From NCBI GenBank assembly GCA_900543615.1, contig UQSC01000068.1, positions 1 through 9,529 of the forward strand: 9,529 nucleotides of DNA, written 5' to 3'. Shown here piece after piece: positions 1-6,605 of this stretch. A program made the translations under genes and the position numbers. This stretch comes from an uncultured Collinsella sp. GTDB taxonomy: Bacteria > Actinomycetota > Coriobacteriia > Coriobacteriales > Coriobacteriaceae. Below the pieces are notes generated by a model that saw only the letters and a program-made list of their open reading frames with translations, searched no databases and had not been told where the DNA came from. The first letter of the stretch is position 1. Each line of letters opens with the position of its first letter.

Positions 1-39
1 GGCTATTCGTCGGCAGCGTCAGATGTGTATAAGAGACAG
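1..39 (+). other. Nextera/Tn5 sequencing adapter (library artefact), left end
   Basis: Bases 7-39 match the 33-base Nextera Read 1 transposase adapter as I know it. They end in the 19-base Tn5 mosaic end AGATGTGTATAAGAGACAG at 21-39. Bases 1-6 (GGCTAT) equal the last six bases of the 8-base index seen more completely at the right end. The 3' CAG of the mosaic end abuts the native sequence at base 40, so the interior of the window is tagmentation target DNA and not transposon cargo. This stretch is synthetic and should be trimmed before any annotation. Confidence 0.98.
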
Positions 40-251
40 GCCTTGATGTATATGGGATGATGCGTCAGCAACACGTTGGCGCCGGCTTCTTGGGCGCGGC
101 GAACATTAGCTTCGGTCGCATCGAGCGCGCAGGCAACGCCAGTGATATCGGCGGCGGGATCCCCCACGGAGAGCCCTATATGATCCCAACCCTCGGCGTC
201 CGCCTTGGGATAGCGTGCCAGCAGCGCGCGCTCGAGCTCGGCGACGATCAT
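40..251 (-). CDS. Nif3-like dinuclear metal center protein, N-terminal fragment (3' end lost at contig end)
   Basis: This is the N-terminal part of a Nif3/YqfO/YbgI-family protein, a widely conserved family with a two-metal site that is often annotated as GTP cyclohydrolase 1 type 2-like; its biological role is unsettled. About 70 native residues remain out of a usual 250-370. The family signature is visible: a W22-D23 followed by IGLSVGD (25-31), then a hydrophobic strand ending in THHP (63-66), whose paired histidines are expected metal ligands. The ATG at 249-251 overlaps the TGA of the upstream cysteine desulfurase by four bases (ATGA), which implies coupled translation. Past residue 70 the open frame runs into adapter and encodes the artificial tail LLYTSDAADE. 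The truncation therefore comes from the assembly and is not evidence of a pseudogene. The adjacency to a cysteine desulfurase is suggestive but not diagnostic of a shared function. Confidence 0.9.
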
Positions 252-1426
252 GCGGCACCCACGATCGAGAGCAGCGTCTGAGCGAACTCATCCAGGTCAG
301 CAGGGTTCACGCGGTCATCGAACGAGATGCGCAGCGCGCCCAGCGCCTGCTCGCGACCGATGCCCATGGCGCTGAGCACGTGGCTCGGGTCCATGCTGCC
401 GCTCGAGCACGCCGAGCCGGCCGAAACCTCAAAGCCGGCGGCATCGAGCTTGACGATGAGCTCCTCGGAGTCCATGCCGTCAACGTAGATCGACACCATG
501 CCCGGCAGGCGATCGGCCTGTGCGTAGTCGCCCATGGTGGCATGAATACGCGGATGGGCCGTAAGCGTGGCGTAGAGCTTGTCGGAAAGAGTTTGCAGCT
601 TCTCGCGCTCCTCGGCCACATGGGGCGTCAGCGTGCGGGCGGCAGCGGCAAAGGCGAGCTGCGTGCGCAGGTCCTGCGTGCCGGCACGTCGTCCGGCTTC
701 CTGTCCACCGCCAAAGATTCGGGGGCGCAGCGGCGTGCGGTTCTTAAGGTAGAGCGCGCCGGATGCCACAGGGCCGCCGATTTTATGCGCGGCAACGGAC
801 ATGGCATCGACGCCCAGCTCGGTGACATCGAGCGGAATATGCAAATAGCCCTGGATGGCATCGGTGTGGAACAGGGCGCCCACGTTATGCGCGGCGGCGG
901 CCAGCTCGCGGATGGGCTGCACCACGCCGGTCTCGTTGTTGGCTGCCATGATGCTCACGAGTGCGACGTCGTCGCCGAGCAAGTCGATCAGCGCGGCGGT
1001 CTCGATGTAGCCCGCACGGCAGGGCTGCACCAGATCGACGGTAAAACCGGCGGCACGCAGCAGCGGCAGGTTGTCCAGAATCGAATCGTGCTCGATGGCC
1101 GAAACGATTACACGATCGCGCTTGCGATCGCGCTGACGAGCGCCCTCTGCAAGACCGAGCAGCGCCAGCTGGTTTGCCTCGGTGCCGCCGTTGGTCAGGA
1201 TTATCTCTGATGGGCGGACGCGCGCGCCAAAGCTGCGGGCAATCTCTCGACGCGCCACTTCTAGGCGCGCAGCGGCCTTGCGGCCGAGCGAATGCAGCGA
1301 GTTGGGGTTGACGCCGGCAAGCTCGCTGTCGTCATATTCGCGCTGCGCAAGGAGCGCCTCGGCGCGCATGGGCGTCGAGGCGGCATAGTCAAGATTCACG
1401 GGTATGCGGTTTTGACCTGCGGTCAT
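248..1426 (-). CDS. Cysteine desulfurase, class V aminotransferase family (NifS/IscS-like)
   Basis: A PLP enzyme of 392 residues, the usual length, that takes sulfur from L-cysteine to form an enzyme persulfide for Fe-S clusters or tRNA thiolation, releasing alanine. Visible landmarks are LDYAASTP (12-19), NPNSLHSLGRKA (40-51), the phosphate-binding GGTEAN (80-85), H113 stacking on the cofactor, NNETG (163-167), HTDAIQG with D189 and Q192, Schiff-base K215 in AHKIGGP, GGGQEAGRRAGT (239-250), and the catalytic C340 in SAGSACSSGS. The C340 loop and C-terminal RISF follow the group I (NifS/IscS) pattern. Oddities: the position equal to E. coli IscS Ser203 is Ala212, and the stretch after the lysine reads GGPVAS instead of the usual YGPKG. 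An AGGAGG lies 11 bases upstream of the ATG, and rpe ends six bases before it. No IscU/SufU scaffold is in the window, so the acceptor is unknown and iscS, nifS or a tRNA-thiolation role cannot be told apart. Confidence 0.94.
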   Translation of the reverse strand: MTAGQNRIPVNLDYAASTPMRAEALLAQREYDDSELAGVNPNSLHSLGRKAAARLEVARREIARSFGARVRPSEIILTNGGTEANQLALLGLAEGARQRDRKRDRVIVSAIEHDSILDNLPLLRAAGFTVDLVQPCRAGYIETAALIDLLGDDVALVSIMAANNETGVVQPIRELAAAAHNVGALFHTDAIQGYLHIPLDVTELGVDAMSVAAHKIGGPVASGALYLKNRTPLRPRIFGGGQEAGRRAGTQDLRTQLAFAAAARTLTPHVAEEREKLQTLSDKLYATLTAHPRIHATMGDYAQADRLPGMVSIYVDGMDSEELIVKLDAAGFEVSAGSACSSGSMDPSHVLSAMGIGREQALGALRISFDDRVNPADLDEFAQTLLSIVGAA

Positions 1427-1432
1427 AAGGGT

Positions 1433-2104
1433 TTATGCCTCCTGTGCGGCCTCGTTGCCCAGCTTCTGCAGCAGCGCAACCTCGGCGGCGGGATCTTCGG
1501 ACTTAAATACGGCGGAACCGGCCACGAGAACGTTGGCACCAGCCTTGACGACCTCGGCGATGTTCTTGGAAGAAATGCCGCCGTCGACCTCGATCATGGG
1601 CGAAACGCCGTGGCGCTCGCACATGGCCTTGAGCTCGTGCAGTTTGGCAATGGTACCGGGGATAAAGCTCTGGCCGCCAAAGCCGGGGTTCACGCTCATG
1701 AGCAGCACCATGTCGACAACGTCGATGATGCTCTCGAGCACGCACACGGGGGTGGCGGGGTTGAGCACCACGCCGGCCTTGACGCCGCGCTGCTGTAGAT
1801 GGGTGAGCGTGCGGTGCAGGTGCGTGGAGGCCTCGTAGTGGACCGTGATCATATCGGCACCGGCGTCGGCGTACCAATCGACCGTCTCGTCGGGGTTCGA
1901 CACCATGAGGTGCGCGTCGACCGGTACATCGGTGGAGCGCTTGACGGCCTTAAGGATGTCAACGCCAAAAGTCAGGTTGCCGGTAAAGTGACCGTCCATG
2001 ACGTCGAAGTGCACGTAGTCGGCACCGGCGATCTTGTCGAGTTCGCCCTTGAGGTTGGCCATGTCGGCCGAAAGGACGGACGGAGCGATTTTAATGGAAC
2101 CCAT
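1433..2104 (-). CDS. rpe: Ribulose-phosphate 3-epimerase
   Basis: A cytosolic TIM-barrel enzyme of the pentose phosphate pathway that interconverts D-ribulose 5-phosphate and D-xylulose 5-phosphate. Its 223 residues are typical. Motifs in order: IAPSVLSAD (6-14), HFDVMDGHF (32-40) with metal ligand H32 and catalytic/metal D34, DAHLMVSNP (63-71) with H65, LLMSVNPGFGGQSF (134-147) forming the flexible phosphate loop, and IEVDGGI (171-177) with catalytic D174. All expected metal ligands are present. A small deviation is HFTGNLTFG, where many homologues read HFVPNLTFGP. The ATG at 2102-2104 is preceded by GAAAGG with an eight-base spacer. The gene follows gpsA by 18 bases and is followed by the desulfurase after six, so it sits inside the operon, although its pathway is not shared by its neighbours. 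Confidence 0.97.
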   Translation of the reverse strand: MGSIKIAPSVLSADMANLKGELDKIAGADYVHFDVMDGHFTGNLTFGVDILKAVKRSTDVPVDAHLMVSNPDETVDWYADAGADMITVHYEASTHLHRTLTHLQQRGVKAGVVLNPATPVCVLESIIDVVDMVLLMSVNPGFGGQSFIPGTIAKLHELKAMCERHGVSPMIEVDGGISSKNIAEVVKAGANVLVAGSAVFKSEDPAAEVALLQKLGNEAAQEA

Positions 2105-2122
2105 GGTAGAAGCCTTTCTGCG

Positions 2123-3130
2123 CTAGTCGGTGAGTCCGTAGAACTCTTGAGAAGGGACGCGATCGGTAAGAATCTCGAGCGCCCTATCCAAAGTAACACC
2201 GTTGTAGAGCGTTTGCTCCACGGCAAAGGTGAGCGGAATGTCTACGCCCAGTGAACGGGCGAGTTCGCTGACGCTGCGGGCCGCGACGGCGCCCTCGACA
2301 ACCATATGCGTGCGCGTCTGATACTCGTCGAGCGAAACGCCGTGGGCAAACTCGTAGCCAAAGGTGCGGTTGCGCGAGTGCTCCGAGGTGCAGGTGGCAA
2401 TGAGGTCGCCCATGCCGGCAAGTCCCATGCAGGTCATAGCTTGGCCGCCGCGGGCATGTACCAGACGGCTGATCTCGGCCAGGCCGCGCGTCATGATAAG
2501 GGCGAGCGTGTTATCGCCCGCACCTGAACCGGCGGAGATGCCACATACGATGGCGATGACGTTTTTCATGGCGCCGCAGACCTCGACACCGGTCATGTCT
2601 TGCGACAGATAGATGCGGAAGGCCGTGGACAGCAGCAGCTCCTTAAAGGTCTCCCCTATCTGCGGATCTTCGCTGGCGATGACGGCGGCAGAAAGTCCGC
2701 CGCGGCAGATTTCCTCAGCATGGTTGGGGCCCGAGAGCGCCGCCACGCGCGACTCGTTGCCGATCTCGCTGGCGATAACCTCGCTCATGAGCAGGCCGGA
2801 CTCGGGCTCAATGCCCTTGGTGAGGCAGAGCGTCGGGGTTTCGGCGGCGATAAAGGGAGCGGCCTGGTGGCACACGCTGCGAAGGTGCGTCGAAGGAACG
2901 GCAAAGATGATGGCCTCGGCGCCGTCGAGCGCCTGTACCAGGTCCGTGGTGGCGACGACGTTGCCGGGCAGTTCGTAGCCCACAAGGTAGCGGGGATTGC
3001 GGTGCTCGCTGTTGATGCCGTCGGCCGTCTGCTCGCTGTGGGCCCACATGGTCACGCGCTCGGCTCGCGCGGCAGCAAGGCCGGCGACGGCGGTTCCCCA
3101 GGAGCCGGAGCCAATCAGCGCAACATTCAT
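2123..3130 (-). CDS. gpsA: NAD(P)H-dependent glycerol-3-phosphate dehydrogenase
   Basis: It reduces dihydroxyacetone phosphate to sn-glycerol 3-phosphate in the cytosol, making the backbone that PlsY, encoded just upstream, then acylates. Its 335 residues match the family. The N-terminal Rossmann fold shows the nucleotide-binding GSGSWGTA (7-14) directly after the first strand, then FAVPS (76-80), TKG with K105, and SGPNHAEE (133-140). The C-terminal helical domain carries VCGAMKNVIAI (184-194) with the catalytic K189, then GLAGMGDLIATC (236-247) with D242, and SRNRTFG (252-258). The start ATG at 3128-3130 has AGGAG at 3137-3141 with a six-base spacer, and this site overlaps the plsY stop codon, which fits coupled translation. 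Order and spacing with plsY are those expected of a glycerolipid module. Confidence 0.98.
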   Translation of the reverse strand: MNVALIGSGSWGTAVAGLAAARAERVTMWAHSEQTADGINSEHRNPRYLVGYELPGNVVATTDLVQALDGAEAIIFAVPSTHLRSVCHQAAPFIAAETPTLCLTKGIEPESGLLMSEVIASEIGNESRVAALSGPNHAEEICRGGLSAAVIASEDPQIGETFKELLLSTAFRIYLSQDMTGVEVCGAMKNVIAIVCGISAGSGAGDNTLALIMTRGLAEISRLVHARGGQAMTCMGLAGMGDLIATCTSEHSRNRTFGYEFAHGVSLDEYQTRTHMVVEGAVAARSVSELARSLGVDIPLTFAVEQTLYNGVTLDRALEILTDRVPSQEFYGLTD

Positions 3131-3136
3131 GACTCT

Positions 3137-3141
3137 CTCCT
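3137..3141 (-). promoter_or_regulatory. Ribosome binding site of gpsA, overlapping the plsY stop
   Basis: The minus strand reads AGGAG six bases before the gpsA ATG. Its upstream part shares bases with the TAG stop of plsY at 3140-3142, so ribosomes ending plsY translation are placed directly on the gpsA start. Confidence 0.75.
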
Positions 3142-3823
3142 ACTTATCGTCGGGCTCGGTGACGCGCTTGGTAAACGAGAGCTTGGACTCCTTACCCGTC
3201 ATGAGCTTTTTGATGTTCGCACGATGGGCCCACACCACAGTAATGCCGATCAGCGCCATGCAAAACTTAAGTCCGAGGCTGCTGTACGGAAAGACCGCGC
3301 AGGCAGCGATGGGAAGACCGATGGCCGCGGCAAGCGAGCCCACCGACACAAACTTGGTGATGGCGACGGCCACGATAAACATGCCCAGCAGCGACAGGCC
3401 AATTGGCCAATACCAGGCGAGGATGACGCCCAGACCAACTGCGATGCCCTTGCCGCCATGGAAGTTGAGGTAGGGCGAGAAGATATGGCCCCACACGGCT
3501 GCCAGGCAGATGACGCCGAGCATCCAGTCGCCGGCGGCACCGGGGGCCATAATGCTCACGGGGAAGCCATAGCCCAAGTCGGCAATGAGCGGACGCGCGA
3601 TAAGGACGCAGATGGCGCCCTTAAGGCAGTCGAGCAACAGCGTGAGCGCGGCCACCTTAGGGCCGGCCACGCGCAGGGCGTTGGTAGTGCCGATGTTGCC
3701 GGAGCCCGCCTTGCGAATGTCGGTGTGGTTGAACACGCGGCCCAAGATCAGGCCAAACGGAATCGCCCCGATAAAGAACGAGACCACGGCGCAGATGGCG
3801 GTCAGCAGAATCGGATTATGCAT
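3140..3823 (-). CDS. plsY: Glycerol-3-phosphate 1-O-acyltransferase PlsY (acyl-phosphate dependent)
   Basis: An integral inner-membrane acyltransferase that moves an acyl group from acyl-phosphate to the sn-1 position of glycerol 3-phosphate, giving lysophosphatidic acid. Its 227 residues are strongly hydrophobic, with several membrane helices (for example 5-29, 53-76, 100-116, 126-160, 163-199). The three conserved loops are present: GSGNIGTTNALR (40-51), GHIFSPYLNFHGGKG (112-126), and AHRANIKKLMTGKE (199-212). The chosen ATG at 3821-3823 has AAGGAG seven bases upstream. A start 16 codons earlier would add a charged stretch inside der that is not typical of PlsY. The start lies within der, giving an eight-base overlap, and gpsA follows after nine bases. 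The acyl-phosphate supplier PlsX is not encoded in this window and must be elsewhere. Confidence 0.97.
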   Translation of the reverse strand: MHNPILLTAICAVVSFFIGAIPFGLILGRVFNHTDIRKAGSGNIGTTNALRVAGPKVAALTLLLDCLKGAICVLIARPLIADLGYGFPVSIMAPGAAGDWMLGVICLAAVWGHIFSPYLNFHGGKGIAVGLGVILAWYWPIGLSLLGMFIVAVAITKFVSVGSLAAAIGLPIAACAVFPYSSLGLKFCMALIGITVVWAHRANIKKLMTGKESKLSFTKRVTEPDDK

Positions 3824-5150
3824 CCTTTTGCTCCTTCTTCCTAAAGAAGAGTCGAATGGGCGTGCCGGCAAAGTCGAAGGTCGAGCGCATGCGGTTCTCT
3901 ACGTAGCGCTGGTAGGTGTCGTTGACCAGGTCGCTGTGGTTGACGAAGAACGTGAACGTCGGTGGGTTGACGCCCGTCTGGGTCACGTAGTGCATGCGCA
4001 GGCGACGCTTGCCGTCTACCACGGTGTGGCCAAACTCGCGCAGGTCGGTGAGGAACGTATTGAGGCGCGAGGTGCTGATCTTTTGCGAGCGCGTCTTCTC
4101 GGCGGCGTCGACCATCGCCCAGATCTTCTCGACGCTGCGGCCAGTGAGGGCAGAGATGCGCAGGTACTGGGCCCAGGGAGCCATGACGCCCAGACGGCGG
4201 TCGATGGTCTCCATGCAGGCCTCGCGCTTACGGTCGTCGTCGAGCAGGTCCCACTTGTTGAGCAGCACCACGATGGCGCAGCCGCGCTCGATGGCCAAGC
4301 CCATGACCTTCTGGTCCTGCTCGGTGACGCCCACGGAGGCGTCGACGACGAGCAGCGCCACGTCGGCGCGGTCGATGGCGCGCAGGCCGCGGACCATGGA
4401 GTAGTACTCGATGTTCTCGTACACGGTGCTCTTCTTGCGGATGCCCGCGGTGTCGACCATGCGGTAGTGCTTGCCGTTGCGCTCCACGACGGTGTCGATG
4501 GCGTCGCGCGTCGTGCCGGCAATGTTGGACACGATAGAGCGATCGGCGCCCAGGATGCGGTTGAACAGCGAGGACTTACCGGCGTTGGGGCGGCCGATGA
4601 TGGCCACGTTCAGCGCATCGGGGAACTCATCGGCGACCTCGTCCTCCTCCTCGGGCAACAGGGCCACGATGTCGTCGAGCAGGTCGCCCGTGCCGTGGCC
4701 ATGCAGGGCCGAGAGCGGCGTGGGCTCGCCGATGCCGAGCGAATAGAACTCCCAGATGCTGTCGTTCTCGCGATCGGGGTTGTCGAGCTTGTTCACCAGC
4801 AGAAAGACCGGCTTGTCGCAGCGCTTGAGCATGCGGGCGACCGACTCGTCCTCCTCGGTGACGCCGGTGCGGCCGTCGACCACAAACAGGATGACGGCGG
4901 CTTCCTCGGCGGCGGCGAGGGCCTGGTCGCGGATGGACGTGGCAAAGACGTCATCGCTCTTGAGCGGCTCGATGCCGCCCGTGTCGACGATGGTGAACTC
5001 GCGGCCGTTCCAATCGGCCGTGTGATACGAGCGGTCGCGCGTGACGCCGCGGGACTCATGGACGATGGCGTCCGAGGTCTGGGCCAGGCGGTTAACGAGC
5101 GTGGACTTGCCCACGTTGGGGCGTCCGACGACGGCGACGATAGGTTTCAT
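3816..5150 (-). CDS. der: Ribosome biogenesis GTPase Der (EngA)
   Basis: An essential double GTPase that acts in late assembly of the 50S ribosomal subunit. The 444 residues show two tandem G domains and a C-terminal KH-like domain. G domain 1: GRPNVGKS (9-16), T37 in the switch I region, DTGG (57-60), NKLD (120-123), SAL (147-149). An acidic linker follows (about 166-178). G domain 2: GRPNAGKSS (187-195), TTRDAIDT (213-220), DTAGIRKKS (233-241), NKWD (298-301), SALTG (333-337). The KH-like domain spans roughly 355-438 and ends in LFFRKK. The second P-loop has Ala where Val is usual, a mild change. The ATG at 5148-5150 is chosen because the protein then starts with the standard MKPIVAVVGRPNVGKS and has AGGAG five bases upstream; a start 57 codons earlier would lie deep in the DUF512 gene and adds nothing conserved. 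Confidence 0.98.
   Translation of the reverse strand: MKPIVAVVGRPNVGKSTLVNRLAQTSDAIVHESRGVTRDRSYHTADWNGREFTIVDTGGIEPLKSDDVFATSIRDQALAAAEEAAVILFVVDGRTGVTEEDESVARMLKRCDKPVFLLVNKLDNPDRENDSIWEFYSLGIGEPTPLSALHGHGTGDLLDDIVALLPEEEDEVADEFPDALNVAIIGRPNAGKSSLFNRILGADRSIVSNIAGTTRDAIDTVVERNGKHYRMVDTAGIRKKSTVYENIEYYSMVRGLRAIDRADVALLVVDASVGVTEQDQKVMGLAIERGCAIVVLLNKWDLLDDDRKREACMETIDRRLGVMAPWAQYLRISALTGRSVEKIWAMVDAAEKTRSQKISTSRLNTFLTDLREFGHTVVDGKRRLRMHYVTQTGVNPPTFTFFVNHSDLVNDTYQRYVENRMRSTFDFAGTPIRLFFRKKEQKDA
3831..3836 (-). promoter_or_regulatory. Ribosome binding site of plsY, inside der
   Basis: AAGGAG on the minus strand lies seven bases before the ATG at 3821-3823 and within the last codons of der. It decides in favour of this start over the in-frame ATG at 3869-3871. 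Confidence 0.75.
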
Positions 5151-5155
5151 CTGCT

Positions 5156-5160
5156 CTCCT
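5156..5160 (-). promoter_or_regulatory. Ribosome binding site that fixes the der start
   Basis: AGGAG on the minus strand sits five bases before the der ATG and directly next to the TAA stop (5161-5163) of the preceding gene, supporting the 444-residue form of Der and coupled translation. Confidence 0.75.
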
Positions 5161-6603
5161 TTAATGGGTAGGGTCAGCGGAATTAGTAGAGTCGGCAGGC
5201 GCAACGCCAAGGATTTGCTCCAGGGTATCGAGCAGCTCATGCGGCATGGTCGACACCACATGAACCTCGGCGCCACGACTGGTAAGGCTTGCGAGTAAAT
5301 CGTCACGATGATACTCGTCAAGCGTCATGCCGTCAGCGTTGAACATGAGCTTAGGCACAAAGAGCATAACCCCCGACAGGTCTTGCGGTAGCTGCTCCAG
5401 GATATCGCTGGCGACGATGAGGCCGGTTACGTCCACGTTGCCGCCAAAGTAGCGGTTTTTGATGGCCGTGACGGTGCCGGCAAGGCCGTGCGGCGATTCC
5501 ACAAAGCGCGCGACCGTATCGCGCGCGCTGGCGCCCGAGAGGCACAGCAGACGCTGGCTGCGGGCGGCGATTGCCTCGCGAACGCGGGCAAGGCGCTTGG
5601 CGTCGACGGCAAGGACATCGTCTGTCTCGTCCAGATACGAGCGGATCATGCCGATGCCGTCGTAGTACTGCGGGTAGCCGTCGTAGAAATCAGCCTCGGG
5701 CGGCTCGATGCCGGCGTCCAGATAGAACTCGTCGCTCATCTGGAAGGTATGGCGGCCAAAGCGCTCGTAGGCACGGCCCTGGAAGGGCCGGATCATGGCG
5801 ATGGTCTCGCGCGCCAGCTCGGGCTTGTCGCTGTAGGACCAGCTAAAGCGGTTCTGATGCTTGGTAAAACCGAGCGGCACGATGCCCAGGCTCGTGATCT
5901 GCTCGTGCTCCTCGCAAAAGCGTAGGGTCTTTTCCAACTCCTCGCCGTCGTTCATGCCGGGGCACAGCACAATCTGCGCGTGAATCTCGATACCGGCAGC
6001 CATGATGGCCTCGAGCACGTCCATGCCGCGCTGGGCGTTGCGGCCCATCATGCGGCGGCGGACATCGGGGCTCACGGCGTGGACCGACACGTTCATGGGG
6101 CTCATGTTGCGTTGGATGACGTTTTGCACGTCCTCGTCGGAAAGGTTCGTGAGCGTGACGAAGTTGCCCTGTAAAAAACTCAGGCGGTAGTCGTCGTCGC
6201 GAATGTAGAGCGTGGAGCGGCCGCCCTTGGGCAGCATGGTCATAAAGCAGAACACGCAGGCGTTGACGCAGGTGCGCATGCCGTCAAAGATGGGGCCATC
6301 GAACTCCAAACCCCAGTCCTCGCCGGGAAAACGGTCGAGCTCCACGGGGGTGATGGTGTTGTCGCGCGGGTCGAGAACCTCAAGTTCGACGGTGTCGTCG
6401 TCTGCTTCCCAAAGCCATACGATCATGTCGGTCAGCTGCTCGCCGTTGACCGTAAGCACGCGCATGCCCGGCTCGATACCCACATCCCATGCGGGCGATT
6501 CGGGACGCACGTTTTTAACGAGCGCGCCCTCACCCGGCTCGGGGTCGCGGCTGCGCCCGTAATCGGCCACCTCGGCGGCGTATGCGGGTACGGTCTGGTC
6601 CAT
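5161..6603 (-). CDS. PDZ + radical SAM + DUF512 protein of unknown function
   Basis: A 480-residue member of the DUF512 family, a set of predicted Fe-S proteins whose biochemical role I do not know to be established. The N-terminal part (about 26-85) looks like a PDZ domain, with ESPAWDVGIEPGMRVLTVNG (35-54) matching the ligand-groove region. The central part has a radical SAM-type cluster motif CX3CX2C at C112, C116 and C119, followed by LPKGGRSTLYIRDDDYRLSF (124-143) and GNFVTLTNLSDED (146-158), which are family hallmarks. SVHAVSPDVRRRMMG (173-187) and the strands after it fit the partial TIM barrel. The C-terminal DUF512 region (about 290-460) includes GGNVDVTGLIVASD (387-400) and a terminal FNADGMTLDE-type segment (421-430). 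The ATG at 6601-6603 lies two bases after the ispH stop; its nearest AAGGAG is about 14 bases away, which is long. The position immediately upstream of der recurs, as I recall, in many Gram-positive genomes. Confidence 0.9.
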   Translation of the reverse strand: MDQTVPAYAAEVADYGRSRDPEPGEGALVKNVRPESPAWDVGIEPGMRVLTVNGEQLTDMIVWLWEADDDTVELEVLDPRDNTITPVELDRFPGEDWGLEFDGPIFDGMRTCVNACVFCFMTMLPKGGRSTLYIRDDDYRLSFLQGNFVTLTNLSDEDVQNVIQRNMSPMNVSVHAVSPDVRRRMMGRNAQRGMDVLEAIMAAGIEIHAQIVLCPGMNDGEELEKTLRFCEEHEQITSLGIVPLGFTKHQNRFSWSYSDKPELARETIAMIRPFQGRAYERFGRHTFQMSDEFYLDAGIEPPEADFYDGYPQYYDGIGMIRSYLDETDDVLAVDAKRLARVREAIAARSQRLLCLSGASARDTVARFVESPHGLAGTVTAIKNRYFGGNVDVTGLIVASDILEQLPQDLSGVMLFVPKLMFNADGMTLDEYHRDDLLASLTSRGAEVHVVSTMPHELLDTLEQILGVAPADSTNSADPTH

Positions 6604-6605
6604 GA

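Noticed and set aside
3869..3871. Upstream ATG for plsY that would give a 243-residue protein.
   Set aside because: It adds a charged 16-residue leader inside der that is not typical of PlsY, whereas the ATG at 3821-3823 has AAGGAG at a good distance.
215..5171. Long plus-strand open frames at 215-1210, 2600-3844 and 3585-5171.
   Set aside because: They are antisense to well-supported genes with catalytic motifs, show no recognisable domain, and have low-complexity composition rich in Gly, Ala, Val, Asp, His and Arg. High G+C with strong third-position bias produces such frames.
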